Under the pieces are notes generated by a model. The model saw nothing but the letters and a program-made list of their open reading frames with translations. It was not told where the DNA came from and ran no database searches. A DNA stretch of 64,000 nucleotides from Blepharisma stoltei (Eukaryota; Ciliophora; Heterotrichea; Heterotrichida; Blepharismidae). The position numbers and the translations under genes were made by a program. Position 1 is the first letter of the stretch, and each line of letters starts with the position of its first letter. This document shows positions 43,522 to 54,400 of the stretch, one piece after another. The DNA lies in assembly GCA_914767885.1 (NCBI GenBank), contig CAJZBQ010000019.1, positions 150,457 through 214,456 of the forward strand. Direction: 5' to 3'.

Positions 43522-45577
43522 TTAATTATTTAATTTTAAATGCCATTATGATAAATATTAAAATGAAGGCTATTTTATATGTTGGACTTTGGGTAAATTA
43601 TAATTTTCACATAGATAAAGCTTTTTATTTCTACCTAAATTATTGTATATTGCAATTAGGACAGAAAATTTTAAATAAGACATATTTCTGAGTCAATCAA
43701 ATAAAACACTTTAAGCAAAAGTATAAAAAAGAATTGAGCACAAATCATTTGCTTTTATATTCCTTCATTTATGCTAAAATGGCAATCTAATTAGGAAAAT
43801 AAAGTCCAAAGTTGAAATACTTATTTAAAATATAGTATTTATTTTTTTTTTAAAAATGCATAATAAATTTATCAATTTTAGTTTAAACGAGCCAAATTCC
43901 TTAAGACCAATTAGAATCTTATACCTAATTTTAGACATCGCATTCACACCATGCTATTTAAGCTTTTGGTAATTCAGAATGCTTACTTATCTGCATTATC
44001 TGTAAACCTTATCAACATAGCCCTTAATTTTCTGTCTCATGCGCTTTCAAAACAAATTTAGTAAACTATGCATCTTCTGGAGGAAAATTATTTTGAATAA
44101 GGAGGCATAATTTAATGAGGCTGCACCTTATTCATAAAGATCAATCTCATCATGCATTTACATTTTCTATTAAAAAATTTAAAGAAAAACGATGCCAGTG
44201 AATTCTTGGAAATAGTCAAAACTATAAAATTCATCACGCATTGCATAATTTTACTTCCTCTTCTGTTCAATTAATAATCTTTTGCTGAAGCACAGAGAAA
44301 AAGTTTAGATGTATTGAATATCCTTTTAAAATTCTTAGAGACATTAGCAACCCTATCTAAAACTTTTTTTTGGATTTTTGACAATATTAAATAAACATAA
44401 AACAAAAAATTGTACAGAATCATTTCCTTTTTAATTGAGAATCGTTAACGAATAAGGATTTTCAAAAATTTTAAGTTGTTTTTAATTGCAATTATAATAT
44501 TTATAAAAGGAGAAAGAAAAAATTTGGATGATGCGATATTATGGCTACATATTCTTTGTTGTTTTGCTTACTAGCAGAAAGTAAAGATTATAAAAGAGAA
44601 TACAAAAGGCTTAAGTCTTATTTATTTTATTCTTGTAAAATCACCATTCAAAGCAAAGGTAATTCATAAATAAAAGAAACAGAATTATCAGAAAAATTAA
44701 TCAGAATTAATTAAATGGTTGATTCAGAAATATTAATCTTTACAATATTGATCATATTGAAGCTTATAAGATGCCATGTCGTTCATAAAAAAAAACCAAT
44801 AATTTATATAAAATATTAAATTCATGAATAGTGTTATTGGGAAAGAGCTCTACATCAAGCATCCTGCATGCTGGTGCTTTTAAAGTCTAATAATTGCAAA
44901 AAATAACCGCTTCATTTTGGAATATTTGAGTTGAATTTCATTTATGCTTTATAATTAATTTCATTTTACGAATTATTAGTTTTTTATCAATTTATGCATT
45001 CACAAATGGAAAGGTCTAATATATTTCTGTTAAACGTCAGCTTTCTGTGACGTTGAATTTTATAAAAATGTTTTATTATTCATAAAAAAATATTTATAGT
45101 TTACGACTCTAGCACGAACAATAATAGCGAACGCTTTATTTGCTCATTTAGTCGGCCTATATCTTATAAAATATATATATAGAGACCCTTCTGAGGGCAG
45201 GCAAAAACATGGAAAAATCCCTATTTTTTAAGAGAATAAAAAATTTTTTTAAAAATATATAATGAAATCTCTGACTAATTCTGTTGAATTTTAAACAAAT
45301 GCATTAAATTATTGAGATTTTTTTAAATTTCTATAAAAGTTATGTTAAAACTTTTTAAGGGCGAGCAAAATTATTTTTCACTGGGCCGAAGGAGAAATTA
45401 GGTTTTGCTCTTATTAAATGGAGATAGTAAGCCTTATTATAAGATATATTCGAAACTTCTTTGAAACCTTGTCGAGTAAAAAATAATTAATTGTATTCAT
45501 TTTATAATAATTTTGATATAAGTAAAAAACAGACAGTTCAGGAGTCAGAATTTTTATTAACTAATTCTTAATATACA
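43522..45577. other. Long A/T-rich gene-free interval
   Basis: No frame of note over 2 kb. 45110-45430 has degraded family text (GAGGGCAGGCAAAAACATGG, TAAGGGCGAGCAAAATTATTT, CTGTTGAATTTTAAACAAAT), a MITE relic. The rest is simple A/T-rich DNA. It could be intergenic or germline-limited. Confidence 0.5.
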
Positions 45578-45790
45578 GGTTGCCCGATGATAGCGCTCAA
45601 TGTGCTGTCATTGGGCATCACCAGAAAAGGGCTCCACACGGGAAATGGATTCCACGTGTGGATCCTTATGGCGCGTGGAAGTGAGGATTTTCCACGTGTC
45701 AAAAGGGCTCCATGTGGAATCCATTTCCCGCGTGGAGCCCTTCTCTGGTTTTGCCCGATTATTGCACATTTGAGCGTCATCACCGGGCAT
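45578..45790. mobile_element. GC-rich palindromic element (~213 bp)
   Basis: Inner arms GGGCTCCACACGGGAAATGG (45629-45658) and its complement (45710-45740) with a smaller CGTGGAA/TTCCACG hairpin between; outer arms TTGCCCGATGATAGCGCTCA and the complementary TGAGCGTCATCACCGGGCA. It ends 11 bp before the next gene's ATG. Sequence is unlike any other element here. Confidence 0.8.
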
Positions 45791-45801
45791 TTATTATATC
45801 A

Positions 45802-46826
45802 ATGGACGGAAATTATCACCCAGGAAACAGCCATTCTGGCTTTGACGAATCTGCTCATTCTGTTTCTCTCCCGTTGCATCCCAGCCTTCTTGAAAATGAA
45901 AGATCTTTCGACCAACTTTTGGATTCCTGGTTCGGTCGGCAAGAAAATTTGTTGAGAATTATGCTGGAGCAGGGAAGGAAACTTGAAGAGGAATTTGAAT
46001 TTACGCTCACAAGATTACAAAGTATAACAAATGATTCAGCCCAGCAAGAAGCCAAACTTGAAAGGGATGCAATTCAAGCCCTTAAAGAAGTTTGTTTTAA
46101 GATCCCAAATACCAATTGCGTAATAAAATTAGCTTCACCAATTGGTCAGGTCTTATACAAAAATAAACCCTTCTCATTGAAAGTAACAATTTGCGGAATA
46201 GAGAACCTTAACAGTCTGAACTTCAGCTTGAGGATAAAAGCCTTTACATATGAAGTGCCTCCAAAAGAGATTATAAAATCAAGCAAGAATGAACAAATTT
46301 TAAGAAATTCGAGAATTCAGGATGTTGGCACTGCAAAAAAAATTAAATTTAAAAGAGTGTCTTTTACAGGCATCACAAGTAAATTCCCATTAAGGAAGGT
46401 TATTTTTATGATTTACTCACTCCGCCCCCTTCGTGAGAGAACAAAGAATTTTGTTCGCTCACATTTAATTTTTTTTTATAAAATTATATATATAATTTTT
46501 AAATTTTTTTTTTCAAAATTTAAAAAAAATTTAATTTTTAAAACTGAGAGGCAAAAATTAATTTAATTTGTGAAATTTATATTTTTAAAAGCAAGCTGTT
46601 TGAAATTTAAACAGAATTAGCTCGAGATTTAGTTTAAAAATAATTATCATTTATATATCCATTTTTTTTTTTCATAAAAATTTTTGTTTACTCATGGAAG
46701 GTAGGTTTTTCTAATGGTTTTGTTCGCTCTCGGAGGGGGGAGTCAGAAGAAAGAAATGATCTTCTGCCGTTAATAATACCCGGAATTCAAGTAAAAGCAA
46801 GGTTCCCTAGTAAGTATTTATCATAA
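45802..46826 (+). CDS. Unrecognised 232-residue protein, split by a TCA-bounded IES
   Basis: Segments 45802-46419 and 46746-46826. After removal of 326 bp the frame runs KVIFMIYS-EERNDLLPLIIPG to a TAA at 46824-46826. The N-terminal half is helical and charged (RIMLEQGRKLEEEFEFTLTRLQS), the C-terminal half beta-rich (VTICGIENLNSLNFSLRIKAFTYE), possibly an Ig- or C2-like fold. No family is recognised. The start ATG lies 11 bp after the palindromic element, so its promoter must be inside or beyond that element. No introns. Confidence 0.7.
46420..46745. mobile_element. IES, hairpin MITE family, 326 bp, TCA-bounded
   Basis: Flanked by TCA at 46417-46419 and 46743-46745. Left end CTCCGCCCCCTTCGTGAGAG with fold-back TTTTGTTCGCTCAC, right end TTGTTCGCTCTCGGAGGGGGGAG. 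Body shared with 34815-35204. No TA pair gives an in-frame join here: the only upstream TA (46414-46415) has no partner in phase. Confidence 0.85.
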
Positions 46827-47971
46827 TTCCATTTTCAAACCACAGTCTATTTTAACAGATATATATCATGGTCAAATTATTTTAATGGTATAGCCCGTAC
46901 CTCTATATAGATTTTATTATCGAGCAAAATGCAATGGATTGTTGAACGACCAAGACAGACTTGCTCAAAGGGACGAGCTGGATCTTTTAAAGATTAGTGT
47001 TAAAAAAAAGTGGAATGTTAAAAAAATGGACATAAAGTACGAAAAAAAGTTGGCAAGCAAGCACTTCAAATTTTAAATTTAAGATACCCTTTTCGACTGG
47101 AGATAATAAATTTAAAACATTATTGCTTATTTAAAAAGTTATCCTTTCGCACTAAAGCAACTCATTCGATAAGTTTTTAGTCTTTAAGTCCATTTAAATT
47201 TGCTAGAGAGGATTAATATGATCATGAAGAGCCTCATAAAGCACAGCAAGCATTCAATACAAACTTTGACTTTATAGAGCATGTGATCACAATTGGCATT
47301 TTTGATTTAAAAATTGATCATTTCCGCAAAAAAGCAACTCAATCGATAAGTTTTTAATTTTTAAATCCATAAATATTTTATAACGAGCATTAATTGCTTT
47401 ATTAAGAACTTCATAAAGAACTATAAGCGCTCAATACAACCTTTGGCTTTTATAGAGCATTTGATCATAATCAAATTGGCATCGTTTATTTTAAATCTAA
47501 GTAAGATATTAATCAATCCCAGTCTAATTTGTTTCGAAATTAAAATTAAATTTAATAAAGCCATTTTTAAAAAATTGGCTCGTTTATTTTTCAACTTTTT
47601 TTCATACTTGTTAACCATTCTTTGACTCACCTTTATAAGACTCAGCTCATCTTTTTGAGAGGGTCTGTCTTAGCCATTCAACCATCCATTGCATTTTTTT
47701 TCGATAAAGAAATCTATATTGAGGTATGGGCTATATTCTGCTAAGTAAGTCCATATTTAAGAGCATATCTTTTGGCAAAATCTTGTTTTCCTCAGATTTT
47801 ATGATTACTGATTTTGCTGAAAAATGCTAAAATTAAAAATCTTTTATTGTTTTTGCTGATTTCCAATAAGAACTAAAATTCTCAAAATTTAAAATTAGCC
47901 AAGAAAATATATATTGCATCATCTTTATTATTGAAAATCAATTTTATGAAATAGAATGAATGATATTACTA
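46827..47971. repeat. Gene-free interval with tandem repeat family E
   Basis: Two direct copies of about 180 bp (about 47137-47310 and 47315-47490): each has CAACTC-AT-CGATAAGTTTTTA, CATAAAG-AC-A-AAGC, CAATACAA-CTTTG and TTTATAGAGCAT-TGATCA. The same family is inside the IES at 17055-18156. Otherwise A/T-rich, no gene. Confidence 0.65.
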
Positions 47972-48312
47972 ACTCCCCCCCTCTGTGAGCGAACAAAAAA
48001 TTCTTGCTCGCTCACATGGAGGGGGGTTAATATTTTTTATATAAATTTATATAAATTTATTTTTTCAAATTTATAACTATTCTAATGCAAAAAATGAAAA
48101 CCAAATATCAATTTAATTGCAAAATTTATGTTTAAAAACGCAATTTGTTTAAAATTAAACAGAGATTTCGTTATAATAATTATCATTATATATCAAAATT
48201 TTTTTTCATAAAAAATTTTTCTATAAAATAATTTTAGTTCGCTATGGAGGTGGTTTTTGAGCAAAAAATAGGGATTTTTCTAATGGCTTTTTCGCTCACG
48301 GAGAGGGGAGTA
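47972..48312. mobile_element. Hairpin MITE family member, 341 bp, intergenic
   Basis: TA at 47970-47971 and 48311-48312. Left end TAACTCCCCCCCTCTGTGAG with fold-back GCTCGCTCACATGG, right end TTCGCTCACGGAGAGGGGAGTA; interior shared body. It lies downstream of the globin-tailed gene, outside any coding frame I can support. Confidence 0.88.
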
Positions 48313-48402
48313 GATATTAGTTTTTTTAGACCAGAAATATGTTAAATCTGAGATATATCCATTTATAATAAAAATTATATCAATATTTAATATTAAAAAT
48401 CT

Positions 48403-50775
48403 TTACCTGCATATTAGACACTTCATTGATTTTACTTGCGACATAATCGTCTTCTTGTCACTTTCTTCTACTTGCTGTTCGTTCAGCGTGCTCTTACTCC
48501 TCTCCCATGGCCAGGAAATAATATTTTATTTTTCTCTAGCAGGGGAGTTAGTTTGTGTATTAAATTTTCCTACAAAAACAAATTTTTATTCAAAAAATAC
48601 AAAATTGTAAATAATGAAATGACTTTAAAAATACCAAAATGCTTTAAATGTAACATATTATAGAATCTTACGAATATTATTAAATTTTTTCAAGGATCAG
48701 ATTTTCATTTTTTGCTCTCTAACCATGAGGGATTTAAAGATATCCGCATAGCAGTTGAATTCTGCTTCAGCTAGTCCTAATCGGTGGTGAGCCATCCTTA
48801 CCCTCCTTCTGAATTCAGGACTTACTTCTCCATTAAAAATAATGAACATCCCATTTACAATCATTTTGAAATTCTCCAACTTCATACTGATGAAATACTT
48901 GTGTAAAATTTCGTTTGATAAAATCTTGTTGTAAAGCGAAAGAATGAACTGATTCCAAAAATCATTCCCACCATATTTTTGTACTAAACTTTGCTGAGTG
49001 TGCAGAGAATTTACCTTTAGCTCGTCTAAACTATTAATGGCATCATTTAAATGGCTTTGGGTGAGGGTGCAGATTTTTTCATTTCAGTTTTTATTTTTGT
49101 GGACTTTAACATGCTCGACGTGGTCATGGTTTTTGAATGGGCATTGAAACTTAGAAATTAAAGGATTTGAGAAGCTAGCAGCAGGCGGTTTGTGCTCTCC
49201 CAGCTTGGTTGCCTGCCGTTTTATGATGTGATCTATATTTTCACTTGCTTTAGTATACTTTTCAAACACATCTTTTTCATTAATTTCATTTGAGAGTATC
49301 AACCTATGTCTTGGCATTGAAATTACTGAAGTTTCCACGTCTTCATCACTTTCATTCAGTTTCGTTTTCATTTTGGGCATCGAATTCTTTTTAGAGAGTA
49401 TTGGCGTACTCTCCTTAAGTGCTTTTATGGCACTGTTTGATTGGCTTCTCCTTCTCCTATGCTTATCATTTGGGGTGTTAATATAGCTCAAATTTATTTG
49501 GCAGTTTAAACTATACTCTCTGCATTTAATCAGTACCCAATTTTTGCTTTTATCTAGAATAAAATCAAATGTCATCTCTTTTAGTTCATGCCCACGAAAA
49601 ACAGCTGTATTGAAAAAATTGACAGTTTGGGAAACCATTAGCATTAACTTTATTATTGAGAGGCCTGCCGTATTACCTAAAGTTACCCTCGGTCTACCTT
49701 CATCCATTACGCTTCACCCGGCTGATCACGAAGATATGCACTCGCTACCCGTAGTTGGATGAGCTACGCCATCTAGAACAGTTTGGGAGACCATAGACTC
49801 AATTTCCATAATTTTCTGATTTTTTTCCTCATCGTCTATTTTTGCATCAGAAGATGTAAGTTTCCTCACTGGGGTATTGAGGGTTCCATCTGATGTCAAG
49901 GATTGATCAAAGCTTGTCTCTTCTTTTTCTTTGTAGCTTGGGCTTCTTCGGACAATTTGAGATCTTGAACGAGGCTTGTTGCTCCTTTCTATCTGAGGCA
50001 AAAGTGGCTTTGTGACTGATTTAAGCCGAGCTTTGCTCAAAGTTTTTGATTTTTGAAGCATTGCTTTTGTGTATTTCAGCTCAGATATATCTGTTATTGT
50101 TTGTAGTCGCTTTTTGAATGGTTTGGAAGGGCTTGCTATCGGTTCTTCTGTAATTTGGTCAATAATTTGGCTTGATTTTGTAATAGGTATATATTCCAAC
50201 TTTGTATCTGAATTTCACTTAACCCTCATTTTTGCCGTCCTTCTAATATAAAGTTGCAGAATTGCAGGGTCTTTGGTCAAGTTTCACATGTTTTCGGCGC
50301 TTTCTTTAGAATAAAGCGGAATTGCCTTTTTATTAATCTTTTTGAAACAATAAAGAGGCGTTTTGGCACCTGAGTTGTCGGCTTTGATTTTGAAAAACTC
50401 GCTTTGCTGGCAGGGCCTAGAGATCACATTTCCATTTTTAAGAGTATGGACTAAAAAAGTCATTGAGGTTTCGCCAGTTCTTAGAAGGGTAGTTGGGATG
50501 TTGACCTTAATGCTTGCTACATCCGCATGCTTTACAAATAACTCATAAAGATTTAGCTTCCTCTGCTGAGAAATCTTAGGCAAGATGCTGTTTAGCTTTT
50601 GAGGTCTGAGATTTTGGATAAAATCTGATTGGTTGTATACACCTTTAAAGAGGCCTTTTTGGCTGGATGCTTTGATTAGTGAAATAACGTCTTCTCGGAA
50701 ATGCAGAATTTCATCATGCTCAATTGCTTTTTGATGAAAGTGATTTAAATTTTCTAGTGTAGCTGATATATCCAT
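48403..50775 (-). CDS. 742-residue protein with a C-terminal truncated-globin-like domain, two short IESs
   Basis: Segments 50775-48663, 48572-48551 and 48496-48403 (lengths sum to 743 codons). At least six TGA codons read as Trp. The first 560 residues are of unknown type, with basic Ser-rich stretches (RSRSQIVRRSPSYKEKEE) and a RRRRSQSNS cluster. About residues 590-690 resemble a truncated globin: KYGGNDFWNQFILSLYNKIL (helix B-C), IFNGEV, and the proximal-His helix RMAHHRLGLAEAEFNCYADI. If right, it could bind haem and sense or handle O2 or NO. A short tail follows across two IESs (NTQTKSTLNEQQVEESDKK) ending in KCLICR. Assignment of the globin is by motif only. Confidence 0.65.
48497..48550. 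mobile_element. IES, 54 bp, with TIRs
   Basis: TA at 48495-48496 and 48549-48550; ends TACTCCTCTCCC and GCAGGGGAGTTA. The smallest segment found; removal joins TQT to KSTLNEQQ. Confidence 0.8.
48573..48662. other. IES, 90 bp, A/T-rich
   Basis: TA at 48571-48572 and 48661-48662. Contains three in-frame stops; removal joins RKIL to GKFNTQT. If it is not an IES, the gene simply ends at the TAA at 48658-48660. Confidence 0.6.
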
Positions 50776-51465
50776 CTTGTAAGTAAAGAAGCTTTCTTTA
50801 TATATAATATTACTGATGGGCTTAAAAAAAGAAATTTATTTGAAAAATATGACACCAAGAAGAATTCATTACTTTTCTCTGTGCATTAAAATAGTCGAGG
50901 TGAAAAATTAGGCCATTTAGCTTGCATGATTCGCTTTAACATTTGATATTAGCATAATTTAAGGCAATTAAAATAAAATAATTTTGTATTAAAACAGAAT
51001 GAGAAAAATTATCGAATTTATAAATGATGGGAAAATTTAGAAAATTCTTTAATTAAATATACATAAATAAAAAAGCATTTACGTTAAAAAAACTGATGAT
51101 TATGGAATTAAATAGACTATCTATGAGATTCCGCTTCTAGAATATCATTTATAAATCGCTCTATTAAAAAGTTTCATTATTTAATTTTTAAGATAATCAA
51201 TAATTAGCAATTCACAACATCAAATAAAAAGTTATTATTCCTTTAATTTAGCCATTTTACCTAAATAAAAATTTCTTTTTTATTAATCTAGATTCTTATT
51301 AATTTTACGATAAATACAAAAATGTTTCTTATCCTTTTAAATTAAATCTTAATAAGTGAGAAGGCTTTTGCAAATACCTTTTAATTTCTTTAATAATTAT
51401 AGCTGGTTTTTTTCAGCTGGATAACGTCTTGAATTAATTTTATTATTTTCATAAATTATAAACAA
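50776..51465. other. A/T-rich intergenic region
   Basis: Divergent promoters of the globin-tailed and PAS genes lie here; no repeats or ORFs stand out. Confidence 0.6.
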
Positions 51466-54400
51466 ATGTCTTCTTTCAAAGCCAGAGATCAATTATTCGA
51501 AGAAAATATCACCTCGGAAGAAAAGCAGCATCAGAATTTTCTTCCGAAAGTGTACAGTTTTGTGATTGATTCGATGATAAATATAATAAATCAAAAATAT
51601 AGCACTGAAAGCACATGAAGAACTCAATTGGCAACTGAAATATCAATAAGTATCATTATGACGATTCAAACCATTTCAATTTTCTGAAATTCCCAGATGA
51701 GTATGAGCAATTGAGATAATTACTCCTGATTTTGGAATTATTTATGAATTCTGTCCTTCGATAATTATTGTGTCGAGTTCGGCATTTTTTCTAGCTGCTT
51801 TACAGTCCTCTCAGTAATTATACATTTTCCAATTAAAGCTGCAATTTTATTCGGTATTTTGAGACATTCGAAAAAGAAAACTCCCTGGCTCATAGGATGG
51901 CTTGCAAGAAAAGTTTTGACTCTTTTAGCGACTATTGCTTTTATTCCAAGCCTCACCATTTTCTTTGTGGTATTTAAATATTCAACTTTTCATGCTACAG
52001 ATGTTAAGGAGTACTATAACTCGCACATAAGTGATTTCGATTATGGGCCTATCGGAGCAATAATTAGCATCTTTTCGATCCTTGCCTTGATTTTATCTGC
52101 ACTATCAGAAGTACTGTTTACGGCTGATATACGCCACCAGAATTTCAACAAAAATTTAAAAGCCAGGTCAAACTCTGTAATTGATTTGCTTTTTGTGATT
52201 TTTTGCTCTATTGAGTGTGGCTTGTATGTTTTGGTGGGAGAAAATAATTATCCTTATTACATAGTAACGGTACTTTTTATGAGCTCTATAATATTAATAA
52301 AGTTGTTCAAATTTTTACCTTACTACAACTTATTGGAAAATTTAATAGTTTGTGGCAAACTCTCAGCAATTTCAACTATCGCTTTCATATTTTTATTTGG
52401 ATACTCCCTCGACGACGCAGGGGTTCTCACAATTATGGTTTTCTTTGTCCCTGCCCTTATAATCGCTTTTGCAATTCACTTTATGCGTGTGAAATATCTC
52501 ACCCTAGCAAAAAGAACCATTAGTTTTTCTGACCAATTCTCCTTTGAGCATTCAATCAGGCATAACTTAATAAACAAAAATCTTGAAAATAAATCATCAA
52601 TAACTGATGTATTTTCGAAATGCTATGATAGTAAAAGCTTTAAAAAAAATGAGCTCTTTGTGTTCTGGGAGGTGAATTTTTGCCTTGATGTAATTGAAGA
52701 CGAAAGATTGGGGAGAGTAAAACTGACCAAAATTAGGTTTTTAAAGCCAAGCTTAGAAGGGAACATACAAAAGGCCAGGATGTTCAAAAGACTAGCAGAA
52801 GAGCATTCTGCATATCTTCCTGAAGTGGAATATTTGGAATATCTTCTCCTTCTTAATGAAGCTAAAGAAAAAGATGAAGAAATTTGTTATAGCCTGCTAG
52901 ATTTGTGGGATGAAATTGTGAGGAAAAATGCAAATGAAGAGAAGCTTATGAGAATCACAAGAAAGGTGTCAGACTTGGCCCAGAACATCAGAGAAGTATA
53001 TGGATCTCTGATAACAAAAAACAAATACTCAGAAGTTTATGAATTATATGGATCCTTTTTGGATAATATTTTAGGCGAATCTGAAGAAGGCAGCTCAATA
53101 TTGAAGAGAAAAAAAAGGTTTGGCGCCCTTGACTCTATGCTTGGCTATCGTCGAAAACTAGGAGACTATGACGAAAATTCAGGGATTATGCTGATATCTG
53201 CTAATTCTGACTCATTTGGTTCAATTGCCTACATCAACGAAAAAGGTGGACAGATATTAAAAGTTTCGCAGGCTGAAATCATTGGCACTAACTTAGCGAA
53301 TTTCATTCCCAAGCCTTACTCTACTACCAACAACCAGCAGATGAAAAAATACTTGTCCACATGCAACGACACGTTTGTTAAGCATCCATCCTTCTTGTTT
53401 CTCCTGGATCATGATGGTTATCTATTCGAATGCAGTATCCTTATTAAGTTGACAGCATTCCAAAATGATGCCTATTTTATTACTTCATTTTCTCCTTGCA
53501 GCTACAAACGAAGCATTATTCTCCTCTCTGATTCTGGAGAAATCCATGCATTTTCTCAGCTCATCCCTCACTTCTTTGGAGTCCGCAGTGAGCAGCTGCA
53601 AAACAGAGATATTTCTCAATTCATCCCTGGGCTTCAGATATCAAGCATGTTTCTGTATGATCCTTGAATTATTGAGCTAAATGATAAGGAGTTTGCACTT
53701 ATACACATCACAAAGAAAATAAGGAAAGTCATCCTCCATGCTCTTTTAGTGGTGAATGACCCAAAAGAAATTGAAATCTGGAGCAATGGACAGGCAGCTG
53801 AGCAAACTGACCATTTAAATAAAATCTTAAAGACTGATACATCTTTGTCTATAATTGACCAGACACCAAGCGGGAACTATGAAAGAATCCATATTCAGTT
53901 TGCCAAAGAAATATTGAGCTCAATCAGTCATGACGAGAGACTTGGAAGCATTGCAATGTCTGGGAACGAAAATGTAGGGCTTCTAGAGGAAGAAGAAAAA
54001 TCTGTTTCACAAAATCAAAGCAATGTCTCACAATCCATTGCTTCAACCAATAGTATTTCATAGTTAGAACTCGCTTTTGCTTATATTCAAAAGACTGAAC
54101 GGGCAATCAAAGTATTTCAGCTTGTTCTATTTTTTACTGTATTTTCTATACAGATTTTTTCCATGATTGCTACGAATGCTGGAATTTTAGTTTACATTGT
54201 GGACGATGTGTCACATACTAATGAACTTGAGACGTTTTCAAATCTTGGGGAGGCTTTATTCTATATCGGCGACATAGCGGGAATTATTAAATCTATTAAC
54301 CTCGAACTTACTTATGGAGTTTATAATTTAACAAGTGATCTTGAATACTTGGAAAAAGTCACTCAAGATCTTTTAAGCTTGCAAAACACTCTTTTGGACG

